From assembly GCA_026995045.1 (NCBI GenBank), contig JALWPK010000209.1, forward strand, positions 1 through 64,000: a stretch of DNA of 64,000 nucleotides, given 5' to 3'. Made by a program: the position numbers and the translations under genes. Shown here in pieces: positions 37,830 to 50,816 of the stretch. Numbering within the stretch: the first letter of the stretch is position 1; every line of letters starts with the position of its first letter. The notes beneath the pieces are model-generated. The model was not told the origin of the DNA and searched no databases. It was given only the letters and a program-made list of their open reading frames with translations. Origin of the DNA: Gammaproteobacteria bacterium (GTDB taxonomy: Bacteria > Pseudomonadota > Gammaproteobacteria > SZUA-229).

Positions 37830-38737
37830 CCGCTGCGCGACTGTACAAACCGGAGCGGATCAACCTGACGATCGCGCAGCAACACCTCGAAATGCACATG
37901 CGGGCCGGTTGAGCGACCGGTTGATCCCATCAGCGATATCGGGTCGCCTTTTTTGACGCTGTCGCCGACTTTGACCAGAATTTTTTCATTGTGTCCGTAG
38001 CGGGTGGTGTAACCGTTGCCGTGGTTGATTTCGACCAGATTGCCATAACCGTAGCGTTTACCCGCCCAGGTCACCACGCCACTGGCCACCGCCTTAATCG
38101 GGGTGCCCGCCTTGGAGGCGAAATCCAGCCCCTTGTGCATTTCCAGCTTGCCGGTGAACGGGTCAGTGCGCTTGCCAAAGTAGGAGGAAATCCAGCCCTT
38201 GTCGATGGGGCGACCGGCCGGTTTGGACTCGTATTGCAGCAACTTGCTCAACAAAACATCCTGTAAAACCGTCAGTTGCTCGGTGCGGCTCCGCAACTGC
38301 TTGTCCAGATCCTGCAACACCTCGTCAAACTGCATGGCCATGCCGGTTTCGGGTGATTTCGGGCCGCCATAAGCCGGTTCGTTGTCAAAATCGAATTCCT
38401 TGGCGTCGAGTTTGGAGATTTTAATCAGGCGTTTGCCCAGCGCATTGATGCGGGTAACATTGGCCTGCATCATGCCGATTCGACTCGCCAGCGCATCCAG
38501 ATCAGACCGGGCGGCGATGCGCGCTTCCTCAATCAGCTTTTTCTGCTGAACAATATCCTGTTGTAATTCAGTAAGTTGCGTAATTTTCCCCTGCGTGGTT
38601 CCGAACCAGTAACCAATGCCGCCAATCGCCAGCGCCAGAGCAAGTACACCGCTGAAACAGGCCAGCATGGGACCGCGGCCGCCAATCTGATAACGCACGG
38701 GCTTGCCTTTTACTTTTCCAACCAGGATGATGTTCAT
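37826..38737 (-). CDS. M23-family (LytM) peptidoglycan endopeptidase, membrane anchored
   Basis: Predicted zinc murein endopeptidase of 303 residues. A short cytoplasmic start (MNIILVGKVKGKPVRYQIG) precedes a membrane helix at about 27-46, a coiled-coil region (about 55-110), and a C-terminal LytM domain with all zinc ligands: HKGLDF, YGH and HVHFE. The periplasmic enzyme probably cleaves peptide cross-links during growth or division. It lies between lpxC and secA next to the division cluster, a common location. The chosen start removes 15 residues of doubtful upstream sequence. No terminator was found after it. Confidence 0.9.
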   Translation of the reverse strand: MNIILVGKVKGKPVRYQIGGRGPMLACFSGVLALALAIGGIGYWFGTTQGKITQLTELQQDIVQQKKLIEEARIAARSDLDALASRIGMMQANVTRINALGKRLIKISKLDAKEFDFDNEPAYGGPKSPETGMAMQFDEVLQDLDKQLRSRTEQLTVLQDVLLSKLLQYESKPAGRPIDKGWISSYFGKRTDPFTGKLEMHKGLDFASKAGTPIKAVASGVVTWAGKRYGYGNLVEINHGNGYTTRYGHNEKILVKVGDSVKKGDPISLMGSTGRSTGPHVHFEVLLRDRQVDPLRFVQSRSG

Positions 38738-38823
38738 GTTATTGTGTTTCCACTGTATTGGCCCCGTTTTGCCGGGGCGCATTACTCAAAAGTATAGTCA
38801 ATCCACCAGTTTTTTTATTTTTC

Positions 38824-39243
38824 ATGCAAGCATTCAGTGACAGACTCGACCAGCGCCTGTTATCCCGGGCCAGACGGCTGCATCAGCTTACCCACTTGCT
38901 GCAGCGCGATCTGCCGCCCGACACGCTGGGTCGCTACCATGTGGCCAATATTCGCAACGGCAGCCTGCATATCATCACCGACTCGCCGGTATGGACCACA
39001 CGCATGCGCCAGCTGGCATCCACTATTATCGACATCCTGGCGCAAAACTGTATTTCGCAGATTCAGCATGTGAACATCAGCAGCCGGATTCATTACCAGC
39101 CAGCCAAACCACCGGCCAAACCGGTTATCAAACGTCAGATGAGTCAAAAAACCAGCGAACAGCTGCTGCAGTCCGCATCCTGCATTGAGGATGAGGGCCT
39201 GAAAAATGCGCTGGCCAAACTTGCGCGCCGTGGTCAGCCGTAA
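38824..39243 (+). CDS. dciA: DciA-type DNA replication helicase loader (DUF721)
   Basis: Protein of 139 residues of the DUF721/DciA family, which recruits the replicative helicase DnaB in bacteria without DnaC. The N-terminal globular part contains LLQRDLPPDTLGRYHVANIRN and LHIITDSPVWTTRMRQL, a KH-like fold typical of DciA; the C-terminal part is basic and probably flexible. It is divergent from the M23 gene and convergent with lpxC, the common secA-M23-dciA-lpxC neighbourhood. The start at MQAFSDRL follows the family; an upstream ATG would add 22 residues. Confidence 0.85.
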   Translation: MQAFSDRLDQRLLSRARRLHQLTHLLQRDLPPDTLGRYHVANIRNGSLHIITDSPVWTTRMRQLASTIIDILAQNCISQIQHVNISSRIHYQPAKPPAKPVIKRQMSQKTSEQLLQSASCIEDEGLKNALAKLARRGQP

Positions 39244-39283
39244 ATAAACGCCGCCACAGTCTTGTTGTTATAGTGTGTAACGA

Positions 39284-39309
39284 AACATCCGGCGCATGCG
39301 CCGGATGTT
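39284..39309. terminator. Palindromic terminator between dciA and lpxC
   Basis: A perfect 26-base palindrome with the core CATCCGGCGCATGCGCCGGATG lies between the convergent dciA and lpxC stop codons. It is flanked by A-rich and T-rich bases. It can act in both directions, although the T-run is short. Confidence 0.7.
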
Positions 39310-39317
39310 AATTGTTC

Positions 39318-40232
39318 CTATACCGCCTGCAATGGCTGGGTGTACGAAATCGGCGAGCTGGCGCCGTCACCTTCGTAAGTCACTTCTTCCCATGCCGATT
39401 CGTCGGCGATCAGGGCTTTGAGCAACTTGTTGTTGAGCGCGTGACCGGAACGGTAACCGGAAAACGCGCCCACCAGGCTGTGGCCCAGCAAATACAAATC
39501 GCCAATCGCATCGAGTATCTTGTGTTTGACGAATTCGTCTTCGTAACGCAGACCGTCTTCATTGAGCACGCGATATTCATCCACCACAATGGCGTTATCG
39601 ATACTGCCGCCCAGCGCCAGATTCTGCTTGCGCAGTTTTTCGATGTCGCTCATAAAACCAAAGGTGCGCGCGCGGCTGACTTCCTTTACAAACGAGGTGG
39701 TGGAAAAATCGATTTCCGCCTTGCAGGGCGAATCCTGGAATGCCGGATGATCGAAGTCAATGGAGAAACTGACCTTGAATCCTTCGAACGGGTCAAAGCG
39801 CGCCCATTTGTCCTGTTCCTCAACAATAATGGGCTTTTTGATGCGGATGAATTTCTTGGGCGCGTTCTGCTCGACAATGCCTGCGGACTGAATCAGGAAA
39901 ACGAAGGGGCCGGAGCTGCCGTCCATAATCGGCACTTCGGCCGCGCTGACATCAACATAGGCGTTATCAATGCCGAGACCCGCCATGGCAGAAAGCAGAT
40001 GCTCGACAGTCGATACCCGCACACCATCCTGTTCCAGCGTGGTCGACAGCGTGGTCGGGCCAACATTTTCGGCGGTGGCCTTGATGTCGACCGGATCGTT
40101 GAGGTCAACCCGGCGGAAAACCACGCCGGTGTCGGGTTGCGCCGGGCGCAGTGTGAGGTAGACCTTTTCCCCGGTGTGCAGACCGACGCCGGTCGCACGA
40201 ATCACATTTTTTAAGGTTCTTTGCTTGATCAA
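39318..40232 (-). CDS. lpxC: UDP-3-O-acyl-N-acetylglucosamine deacetylase LpxC
   Basis: Committed, zinc-dependent step of lipid A synthesis. The 304 residues include the zinc ligands His78 (STVEHLL), His237 and Asp241 (HKILDAIGD), and the catalytic His264 (RSGHALNN), matching the family's standard numbering. The start codon is TTG at 40232, giving the usual [20 protein letters not shown] sequence; no better start exists upstream. It is the last gene of the dcw cluster, 263 bases after ftsZ, a gap that probably contains its own promoter. It marks the organism as lipopolysaccharide-producing. Confidence 0.97.
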   Translation of the reverse strand: MIKQRTLKNVIRATGVGLHTGEKVYLTLRPAQPDTGVVFRRVDLNDPVDIKATAENVGPTTLSTTLEQDGVRVSTVEHLLSAMAGLGIDNAYVDVSAAEVPIMDGSSGPFVFLIQSAGIVEQNAPKKFIRIKKPIIVEEQDKWARFDPFEGFKVSFSIDFDHPAFQDSPCKAEIDFSTTSFVKEVSRARTFGFMSDIEKLRKQNLALGGSIDNAIVVDEYRVLNEDGLRYEDEFVKHKILDAIGDLYLLGHSLVGAFSGYRSGHALNNKLLKALIADESAWEEVTYEGDGASSPISYTQPLQAV

Positions 40233-40495
40233 AGCCTGATATTCCTTCGCTGTAGGAGGCGCACTGCGGGTTGCCCCGGCATAAAACCCTGATATTGTGG
40301 CATATTTAACAATAATTTTTCAAAGTTTTTTGCCGCAAACCGCCTGGTATCGGCGTGTTTCAGGCAGATATGGCCTCATTTGCTGCGATAAGTTCCCCTT
40401 TTTCACGGCGCGGTGAACTTAACAGACCGCGACAGCGATATCAATCAGCAAGCTTTTTCACACTTTCCTGGTATTCCAGCCCCTGTTTCATGCGC

Positions 40496-41632
40496 CTAGT
40501 CCGCCTGGCGGCGCAGAAACGCGGGAATATCCAGCAATTCCTCGTCAAATTCGCCCGCTATCGCTGCCGGCTCGCGGTTTTTGCGAATCACGGCGGGCTT
40601 GTCCAGCTCGCCATAATTGACTTCACCTTCGGCAGTACGCGGTGGCACCGGTTTCAGATCGGGCTTGGACGGTACGGCCGCCTGTCCCAAACCGGTGGCG
40701 ACGACGGTAACCCGCAGTTCCTCTTCCATGCCTTCATCAATTGCCGTGCCCATCACCACGATGGCGTCTTCAGAAGCAAAGTCGTTCACAACCGCGCCGA
40801 TATCCTGGAATTCACCCAGCGTCATATTGGCGCCGGTGACATTCACCAGAATTCCACGCGCGCCAGACAGGTTGACGTCTTCCAGCAGTGGACTGGCGAC
40901 GGCGGCCTGCGCGGCTTCCTGTGCGCGGTTTTCGCCGCTGGCGCGACCGGAGCCCATCATGCCCATGCCCATCTGTGACATCACAGTGCGCACATCGGCA
41001 AAGTCGACATTGATGACACCCGGATTGGTAATCAGTTCGGTGATGCCCTGCACGGCGCTGCACAACACATCGTTGGCGCCGTTGAAGGCGTTCATCAAAT
41101 CAAAGTCGCGGCCGTAAACCTCCAGCAACTTGTCATTGGGAATGGTGATTAATGAATCGACATGCTGGGTCAGCTCCTTGATGCCCTGCAGCGCAATTTT
41201 CATGCGCGTTTTGCCTTCGAAAGCAAACGGCTTGGTGACCACACCAACAACAAGGATGCCCATTTCGCGCGCAATCTGCGCCACCACCGGCGCGGCGCCG
41301 GTGCCGGTGCCGCCACCCATGCCCGCGGTCACGAACAGCATGTCTGCATGCATGATGGCTTCCTGAATCAGTTCACGATCCTCCAGCGCGGCCTGCTGCC
41401 CCACTTCCGGGGTCGCGCCTGCGCCCAGCCCTTTGGTAATGTTGCAACCGATTTGCAACGTCTTGGCGCCTTCGAGTTTTGACAAAGCCTGCGCATCGGT
41501 GTTGGCGCAAATAAAATCCACACCGTCGATGCCGCTGCTCACCATATGGCGCACTGCATTGCCACCGCCGCCACCGACACCGATGACCTTGATGACCGCC
41601 TCTTGCGCTACGGAATCCATAAGTTCAAACAT
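40496..41632 (-). CDS. ftsZ: Cell division GTPase FtsZ
   Basis: Tubulin homologue that forms the division ring. The 378-residue protein has the GTP-binding signature GGGTGTG (106-112), the T7 synergy loop NVDFADVRTVM, and the C-terminal peptide LDIPAFLRRQAD that binds FtsA and ZipA; ZapD, encoded in this window, binds the same tail in Escherichia coli. It follows ftsA by 129 bases, and the 263-base gap after it separates it from lpxC. That gap contains no gene. Confidence 0.98.
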   Translation of the reverse strand: MFELMDSVAQEAVIKVIGVGGGGGNAVRHMVSSGIDGVDFICANTDAQALSKLEGAKTLQIGCNITKGLGAGATPEVGQQAALEDRELIQEAIMHADMLFVTAGMGGGTGTGAAPVVAQIAREMGILVVGVVTKPFAFEGKTRMKIALQGIKELTQHVDSLITIPNDKLLEVYGRDFDLMNAFNGANDVLCSAVQGITELITNPGVINVDFADVRTVMSQMGMGMMGSGRASGENRAQEAAQAAVASPLLEDVNLSGARGILVNVTGANMTLGEFQDIGAVVNDFASEDAIVVMGTAIDEGMEEELRVTVVATGLGQAAVPSKPDLKPVPPRTAEGEVNYGELDKPAVIRKNREPAAIAGEFDEELLDIPAFLRRQAD

Positions 41633-41761
41633 AATTATTTACCTCTGCCATTTTTAATTGTTATGTACTGTTGAATGATTGCGCCGACAATCATTCGCCT
41701 GTTTTCCGGACTCACCGGCCCTGTGCCTTTTGCTTCACTCAATTCCTGTGCTGGGCTCCTG

Positions 41762-42997
41762 CTAAAAATTTCCCTGGAACCAGCTTTTCAGTCTTTCAAA
41801 TACACCTTTCACGCCGCCTTCCATCAACATGTGGCTGGCGCCGGAGTTGCGATGCTGTTCGCCGAACAGCAGCAGGCCGACACCGGTGGCGTGAATCGGG
41901 TTGCTGACCACGTCAGACAAACCGGATACATACTGCGGCACGCCCAGGCGCACCGGCATGTGGAAAATTTCTTCCGCCAGATCGACCACGCCTTCCATCT
42001 TGGAGCTGCCGCCGGTGAGCACCACGCCGGCGGCAATAATTTCTTCAAAGCCACTGCGCCGCAGCTCCGCCTGCACCAGCGCCAGCAGCTCTTCGTAGCG
42101 CGGCTCCACCACTTCGGCCAGCGTCTGGCGCGACAGCTTGCGCGGCGGCCGGTCGCCGACACTGGGCACTTCGATGGTTTCATCGGCATTGGCCAGTTGC
42201 CGCAAGGCGCAGGCGTATTTGATTTTGATGTCGTTGGCGTATTGCGTTGGCGTGCGCAGCGCCACGGCGATGTCATTGGTGACCTGGTCACCGGCAATCG
42301 GTATCACCGCGGTGTGCCGAATCGCGCCTTCGGAGAACACGGCAATGTCGGTGGTGCCGCCGCCAATATCCACCAGGCATACGCCCAGTTCTTTTTCATC
42401 TTCGGTCAACACCGAGTAACTGGACGCCAGTTGTTCCAGAATAATGTCATCCACTTCCAGTCCGCAGCGGCGCACACATTTAATAATGTTCTGCGCAGCG
42501 CCCACTGCCCCGGTCACCAGATGCACCTTGGCTTCGAGTCGCACGCCGGACATGCCGATTGGCTCACGAATCCCTTCCTGATCATCAATGATGAATTCCT
42601 GCGGCAGAATATGCAGCACGCGCTGGTCGGCGGGAATCGCCACCGCGCGCGCTGCATCAATCACCCGGTCAAGGTCACCCGCTGTGACTTCGCGCTCACG
42701 AATCGCGACAATGCCGTGTGAGTTCAGGCTTTTAATGTGACTGCCCGCAATGCCGGCGTAAACTGAATTGATCTGGCAACCGGCCATCAGTTCGGCTTCC
42801 TCAACGGCGCGCTGAATCGACTGCACGGTGGATTCGATATTCACCACCACGCCTTTTTTCAAACCGTGGGACGGGTGCGAACCCAGGCCGACGATTTCAA
42901 TTTCACCGTCATCGGTAATTTCACCGACTATCGCCACCACTTTGGAAGTACCGATATCCAGTCCGACAATCATGTTCTGGTCTGACTTCTTTGTCAT
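41762..42997 (-). CDS. ftsA: Cell division protein FtsA
   Basis: Actin-like ATPase that tethers FtsZ to the membrane and recruits later division proteins. The 411 residues carry the phosphate-1 motif VGLDIGTSKV, phosphate-2 VDIGGGTTDIAVF, the adenosine motif VVLTGGSSKMEGV, and a C-terminal amphipathic helix (VFERLKSWFQGNF) for membrane binding. It begins three bases after the ftsQ stop codon. Confidence 0.97.
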   Translation of the reverse strand: MTKKSDQNMIVGLDIGTSKVVAIVGEITDDGEIEIVGLGSHPSHGLKKGVVVNIESTVQSIQRAVEEAELMAGCQINSVYAGIAGSHIKSLNSHGIVAIREREVTAGDLDRVIDAARAVAIPADQRVLHILPQEFIIDDQEGIREPIGMSGVRLEAKVHLVTGAVGAAQNIIKCVRRCGLEVDDIILEQLASSYSVLTEDEKELGVCLVDIGGGTTDIAVFSEGAIRHTAVIPIAGDQVTNDIAVALRTPTQYANDIKIKYACALRQLANADETIEVPSVGDRPPRKLSRQTLAEVVEPRYEELLALVQAELRRSGFEEIIAAGVVLTGGSSKMEGVVDLAEEIFHMPVRLGVPQYVSGLSDVVSNPIHATGVGLLLFGEQHRNSGASHMLMEGGVKGVFERLKSWFQGNF

Positions 42998-43000
42998 GGT

Positions 43001-45703
<2,703 letters not shown>

Positions 45704-45704
45704 T

Positions 45705-47129
45705 TCATACCGCCGCCTGCAGTTGTTGCGCCAGTTGCGAAGCGACGCGCCCGATGCTGCCCGCGCCCAGCGTCAGCACAATGTCGCCAGGCTCAATCAC
45801 CGCCTGCAAGCTTTCATGCAGTTTTTCCACGTCTTCCACGAACACCGGATTGACCTTGCCGCGCGCACGCACCGCAGCACAAAGCGAACGGCCATCGGCG
45901 CCGGCGATCACTTCTTCGCCCGCGGCATAAATTTCGGTAACGAGCAACACATCGGCTTCAGCCAGCACACTGGTGAAATCTTCAAACAAATCGCGGGTGC
46001 GGGTGTAACGATGCGGCTGGAAGGCGACGACCAGCCGTTTGTCGGGCCAGCCTTCGCGCACGGCGTTGAGCGTGGCGGCCACTTCGGTGGGATGATGCCC
46101 GTAATCATCCACCAGCGTAATACTGCCTTTGGGAGTATTGATTTCGCCGTACAGGTGCATGCGGCGACCCACGCCCTGAAAGTTTTGCAAGGCGGTTTGA
46201 ATCGCCTGCTTGTCGACGCCCAGCTCGTGCGCAATGGTAATCGCCGCCAGCGCGTTCAGAATATTGTGACGGCCAGGCATGTTAAGCGTGACGGCAAGCG
46301 GCGCATCACTGTCAGGCAGCATCACATCAAAATGCGACTGCAAGCCTTCACTGCGAATATTGGACGCGCAGACATCGGCGTCCTGTTCGATACCATAACG
46401 CAACACCGGGCGGGTGATTTGCGGCAGCAACTCGCGCACTTCGCGGTCATCCACGCACACCACCGCCAGACCGTAAAACGGCAGGTGATGCAGAAACTCA
46501 ACAAACGCCTGTTTCAGCTTGGCAAAGTCACCGTCATAAGTCGGCAGATGATCAGCGTCGATGTTGGTGACTACGGCAATCATCGGTTGCAAATACAAAA
46601 AGGAGGCATCGCTTTCATCGGCTTCCGCCACCAGATAACGGCCGCTGCCCAATCGCGCATGCTTGGCCGAACTGTTGAGGCGGCCACCGATAACATAGGT
46701 CGGATCCAGCCCGCCTTCAGCCAGCACACTGGCAATCAGCGATGTTGTTGTGGTTTTGCCGTGGGTGCCGGCTACCGCAATCCCCTGTGAAAACCGCATC
46801 AGCTCGGCCAGCATTTCGGCGCGCGGTACAATCGGGATGCGTTGTGCGCGCGCCGCCATCACTTCGACATTGTTCTCTGCGATGGCGGTAGAGGTAACAA
46901 CCACATCAACGTCAGCCACATTGCCCGCATTATGTCCCACATGTACAACCACACCGGCTTTTTGCAACGCTTGTGTCACTGCGCTATCGGCCATGTCGGA
47001 ACCAGACACCTGATATCCCAGCGTGTTCATGACATCGGCAATGCCGCTCATGCCGGCGCCGCCAATGCCGACAAAGTGCACCTTGCGGATGCGCCGCATG
47101 AAATTGTCATGACTGCGCGGCATCTCCAT
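45705..47129 (-). CDS. murC: UDP-N-acetylmuramate--L-alanine ligase MurC
   Basis: Mur ligase adding L-Ala, the first residue of the stem peptide. The product of 474 residues shows the N-terminal [11 protein letters not shown] motif, the ATP loop [10 protein letters not shown], and [11 protein letters not shown]. The start at 47129 ([11 protein letters not shown]) overlaps the murG stop as TGATG, consistent with coupling; nine extra upstream codons or a start 30 bases later are possible. Confidence 0.95.
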   Translation of the reverse strand: MEMPRSHDNFMRRIRKVHFVGIGGAGMSGIADVMNTLGYQVSGSDMADSAVTQALQKAGVVVHVGHNAGNVADVDVVVTSTAIAENNVEVMAARAQRIPIVPRAEMLAELMRFSQGIAVAGTHGKTTTTSLIASVLAEGGLDPTYVIGGRLNSSAKHARLGSGRYLVAEADESDASFLYLQPMIAVVTNIDADHLPTYDGDFAKLKQAFVEFLHHLPFYGLAVVCVDDREVRELLPQITRPVLRYGIEQDADVCASNIRSEGLQSHFDVMLPDSDAPLAVTLNMPGRHNILNALAAITIAHELGVDKQAIQTALQNFQGVGRRMHLYGEINTPKGSITLVDDYGHHPTEVAATLNAVREGWPDKRLVVAFQPHRYTRTRDLFEDFTSVLAEADVLLVTEIYAAGEEVIAGADGRSLCAAVRARGKVNPVFVEDVEKLHESLQAVIEPGDIVLTLGAGSIGRVASQLAQQLQAAV

Positions 47130-48211
47130 CAGTGAATGCCCCCCGCCGTCATGCACAACTGCGCCACATCGTTTGCAGCGTTTGGCATGGCGCGTTCACG
47201 CGCGCGTTTGGCCATGCGCAATAACTTGTCGCGCTGGCCGTTAAAGTACGCCAGCGTTTCGCTCAGCCATTCAGCAGTCAGATCCTCTTGCTGTTTGATT
47301 ATGGCGGCGCCGGCATCCTGTAAATATTCAGCATTTGCAGTCTGATGATCATCAACAGCAAACGGATACGGCGCCAGTATCGAACCGACGCCGGCCGCCG
47401 CCAGTTCAAAAACCGTCATCGCGCCGGCGCGGCACAAGACGATATCCGCCCAGGCATAGGCCGCATCCATATCATCAATAAAGTCTTTCACTTCTGCTTT
47501 CACATTATTATCTGCGTAACACTGTTGCGCCTGTTGCAGGTTCTTTTTACCGGTCTGGTGAAGGACCTGTGGACGAATATCCTCATCGATCAGCGCCAGC
47601 GCCTGTGGCGTCACTTCATTCAGCTTGACTGCGCCCAGACTGCCGCCCAATACCAGCAGGCGCAATGCGCCCTGATGGGTATTGAAACGGTGTTCCGGCG
47701 CAGGCAGTTGCGTGATTGAACGCCGCACCGGATTGCCAACATGAATCGCGCCCCGCTTTAAGGCGCCGGGGAACGCCTCCAGCAAATGCGTTGCTATCCG
47801 GGACAGCAACCTGTTGGTCAAACCGGGAATTGCATTCTGCTCATGAATCAGCAACGGCTTGCGCAACAGCCACGCCACCAGGCCGCCGGGGCCGGCGGTA
47901 AAGCCACCCATGCCGAGCACCGCGCAAGGTTGGGTGCGCCGCATGATTTTCATTGCCTGTATGCAGGCGCTGACAATCTTGAACGGCGCCTGCATGCGGC
48001 TGAGTAGACTCTTGCCACGCACGCCACTGATATTAATCCATTCAACAGGATACCCGGCCGCCGGCGCCAGTCTGGCTTCGATACCGGCGCGTGTGCCCAG
48101 CCACACCACCGGTACACCGTGTTCGCGCAGTACATCAGCCACCGCCAATGCCGGAAACACATGGCCGCCGGTGCCGCCCGCCATAATCATCACCGGTCGC
48201 ATCTGCATCAT
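47129..48211 (-). CDS. murG: Lipid II-forming GlcNAc transferase MurG
   Basis: Membrane-associated glycosyltransferase (GT28) that adds GlcNAc to lipid I, giving lipid II. The 360 residues include the glycine-rich loop [26 protein letters not shown], and the UDP-GlcNAc-binding region [16 protein letters not shown]. It overlaps ftsW by four bases and murC by one. Confidence 0.97.
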   Translation of the reverse strand: MMQMRPVMIMAGGTGGHVFPALAVADVLREHGVPVVWLGTRAGIEARLAPAAGYPVEWINISGVRGKSLLSRMQAPFKIVSACIQAMKIMRRTQPCAVLGMGGFTAGPGGLVAWLLRKPLLIHEQNAIPGLTNRLLSRIATHLLEAFPGALKRGAIHVGNPVRRSITQLPAPEHRFNTHQGALRLLVLGGSLGAVKLNEVTPQALALIDEDIRPQVLHQTGKKNLQQAQQCYADNNVKAEVKDFIDDMDAAYAWADIVLCRAGAMTVFELAAAGVGSILAPYPFAVDDHQTANAEYLQDAGAAIIKQQEDLTAEWLSETLAYFNGQRDKLLRMAKRARERAMPNAANDVAQLCMTAGGIH

Positions 48212-49461
48212 GCCGCCCGCTCCCCCTGCAACACACGCGACTTGCGTTGCTGCTGACGTTTGCGCGCACGCGCAGCGCGACTGACCGCCTGCTTGTTAAT
48301 CACACCGCATTCGTGGTGAATGCGCAACAACACACCGACAGCCATGCAGTTGACAATCAGGCTGCTGCCGCCGTAACTCATCAATGGCAGGGTGAGTCCC
48401 TTGGTGGGCAGCAAGCCCATGTTGACGCCGATGTTGATTACCGCCTGCAAACCCAGCCAGATGCCAATGCCATAAGCCAGATAGGCGGCGAAGCGGTTAC
48501 CGCAGGTTTCCGCCTGCAGGCCAATTCGAAACGCGCGCACAAAAAACACAACATATAACGCCAGCACAATGCTGACGCCGACAAAACCGAGCTCTTCCGC
48601 TATCACGGCAAACAGAAAGTCGGTGTGCGCTTCCGGCAGATAAAACAGTTTTTGCACGCTGCCGCCCAGCCCGGCGCCAAACCAGCCGCCGGTGCCAATG
48701 GCTATCAGCGACTGGGTGAGCTGAAAGCCGGAATCAAACGGGTCCGCCCACGGATTCATAAACGAGGTCAGGCGCTCCATGCGATAGGGCGATGACACCA
48801 CCAGCAACATGGCGGCGCAACCAAACATAAACAGGAAAGAAGCAAACTGCACAAAGCGCACACCGCCAAGAAAGGTCATGCCCAGCACCGTGCCCATGAT
48901 AACAACCGTTGCGCCAAAGTCCGGCTCCATCAGCAACAGCAGACCGGCCAGCCCGACCAGCAGCATGGGCTTGATAAAGCCCCACAAGGATGTGCGCACC
49001 GCTTCGCCGTGACGCACCAGATAACCTGCAACATAAACCAGCAGCAACAGCTTGATCAGCTCGGACACCTGCAGATTGAACACGCCCAGCGGAATCCAGC
49101 GCGTGCTGCCATTCACCGTCTTGCCGACGCCGGGAATCAGCACCGCCACCAGCAATACCAGCGCAACGCCCAGCAACAGCATGCCGCTTTTTTCCCACAC
49201 GGCCAGCCGCATGCGGAACACGGCATAGGCAGCGGCAATACCCACCACACTGAAAAACAACTGGCGTTGCAAATAGTAGAACGGGTTGCCAAGTTCACGA
49301 TCAGCCACGCTGACAGACGCTGAAGCCACCATCACCACACCCAGGCTGAGCAATGTCAGCGCCACCAGCGTCAACACCGGGTCAAGATGTTCCAGTTGCA
49401 AACGCAACGATGCTGAAACGGATCGTGGTAAAGAAAACGGCAGCACGACTCGCAAGCTCAT
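48208..49461 (-). CDS. ftsW: Septal peptidoglycan glycosyltransferase FtsW
   Basis: SEDS-family polytopic membrane protein that polymerises septal glycan with FtsI. The 417-residue protein has ten predicted membrane helices and the SEDS motifs GSTRWIPLGVFNLQVSELIK, LLMEPDFG (catalytic Asp region), and SYGGSSLIVN near the end. Its cytoplasmic C-terminal tail is basic. It overlaps murD and murG by four bases each. Confidence 0.97.
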   Translation of the reverse strand: MSLRVVLPFSLPRSVSASLRLQLEHLDPVLTLVALTLLSLGVVMVASASVSVADRELGNPFYYLQRQLFFSVVGIAAAYAVFRMRLAVWEKSGMLLLGVALVLLVAVLIPGVGKTVNGSTRWIPLGVFNLQVSELIKLLLLVYVAGYLVRHGEAVRTSLWGFIKPMLLVGLAGLLLLMEPDFGATVVIMGTVLGMTFLGGVRFVQFASFLFMFGCAAMLLVVSSPYRMERLTSFMNPWADPFDSGFQLTQSLIAIGTGGWFGAGLGGSVQKLFYLPEAHTDFLFAVIAEELGFVGVSIVLALYVVFFVRAFRIGLQAETCGNRFAAYLAYGIGIWLGLQAVINIGVNMGLLPTKGLTLPLMSYGGSSLIVNCMAVGVLLRIHHECGVINKQAVSRAARARKRQQQRKSRVLQGERAA

Positions 49462-50813
49462 GACTGCAACTCCTTCACCGCTTGCATGAAAACATCGCCA
49501 CGGTGTTCGAAGTTATCAAACATGTCAAAACTGGCGCAGGCGGGCGACAGCAACACGTTGTCGCCCGCCTGCGCCAGTTGTTGCGCCTGCTGTACGGCAT
49601 CGCGCATATCGGTGGCAAACGCCACCGGCGCAGCGCCCGCCAATGCATCAGCAATCTGCTGCGCATCGCGCCCGATTACCACCACTGCGCGAACATGCTG
49701 TTTGACCGGCTCGGCAAGTTCGGCAAAATCCGCGCCCTTGCCTTCACCACCCGCAATCAGCACATGTTTGCCCGGCAAACCCTTGATTGCCGCCGCCGCC
49801 GCGCCGACATTGGTCGCCTTGGAATCGTTGTACCAGTTCACGCCGTTGATTTGCGCTATCCACTGAGTGCGATGCGGCAAACCGGCGAAAGCTTGCAATG
49901 CCGCCAGCATGTCCGTCATGGGCAAGCTCATCTGTTTGCCCAGCGCCAGCGCCGCCAGCGCATTGGCGATATTGTGCTCGCCTTTTATTTTCAGTTCAGC
50001 GACCGGCATCAGCGGCTCGCCTTCAAAAGCCAGATAGCGTTCGCCGTTAACCTCATCCACCCCGAAAACATTGTCGGTGGAACGTCCGAGCGTGAAACCC
50101 ATCACCTTGTCGCTCGGCAATGACTGTGCCGCCAGCACAGCGTCATCGAGATTGACCACCGCCTGCTCGGCCTGCTGGTAGATTGCCAGCTTGCTGGCGA
50201 TGTAGGCGCCCATATCAGCATAACGATCCATATGGTCGGCGCTGATGTTCAGCACCACGGCGGTTTTCATCGGCAGGCGATGCAGGGTTTCCAGCTGAAA
50301 ACTGGACAGTTCGAGCACTGCGGCGTCCGCCGGCTGTTGCAGCAAATCCAGCGCGGGCGTGCCGATATTGCCGCCGGTGGCGACACGCTTGCCGCTTTGT
50401 TGCAACATCAGACTGATTAATGCTGTGACAGTGCTTTTACCGTTGGAGCCGGTCACGCCGATCACCGGCGCCTGTACTTCATTTGCGAACAAATCGATAT
50501 CACCGACGATTTCCACGCCTGCCTGCTGCGCCGCCTGCAAGGCCTGCTCCGTCATCGGCACGCCGGGGCTGACAACGATGCGGCGCGCGGCAGTGAACAA
50601 CTTGTTATCGAATGCGCCGGTATGTACGGGCACATGCGGATATTCCTGCTGCAATATTTGCAGATTGGGCGGAATATCCCGGCTGTCGGCGACCACCAGG
50701 CTTTCACCCAGCGCCGACAGATAACGCACCACTGACAGCCCGGTCACTCCCAGACCGGCCACCAGTGTGTAGCCCTGCGTATGTGCGTGTTTGCCTGTCA
50801 TCAGCCCTTGCAT
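49458..50813 (-). CDS. murD: UDP-N-acetylmuramoylalanine--D-glutamate ligase MurD
   Basis: Mur ligase adding D-Glu, the second stem peptide residue. The 451-residue protein has GLGVTGLSVVRYL, the P-loop GVTGSNGKSTVTALI, a Mur ligase central domain (FQLETLHRLP) and NDSKATNVGAA in the C-terminal domain. It begins three bases after the mraY stop and overlaps ftsW by four bases. Confidence 0.97.
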   Translation of the reverse strand: MQGLMTGKHAHTQGYTLVAGLGVTGLSVVRYLSALGESLVVADSRDIPPNLQILQQEYPHVPVHTGAFDNKLFTAARRIVVSPGVPMTEQALQAAQQAGVEIVGDIDLFANEVQAPVIGVTGSNGKSTVTALISLMLQQSGKRVATGGNIGTPALDLLQQPADAAVLELSSFQLETLHRLPMKTAVVLNISADHMDRYADMGAYIASKLAIYQQAEQAVVNLDDAVLAAQSLPSDKVMGFTLGRSTDNVFGVDEVNGERYLAFEGEPLMPVAELKIKGEHNIANALAALALGKQMSLPMTDMLAALQAFAGLPHRTQWIAQINGVNWYNDSKATNVGAAAAAIKGLPGKHVLIAGGEGKGADFAELAEPVKQHVRAVVVIGRDAQQIADALAGAAPVAFATDMRDAVQQAQQLAQAGDNVLLSPACASFDMFDNFEHRGDVFMQAVKELQS

Positions 50814-50816
50814 AAA

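Noticed and set aside
37642-37899. An 85-codon frame between secA and the M23 gene
   Set aside because: No ribosome-binding site, no family resemblance, and it overlaps the end of the M23 gene and a repeat remnant.
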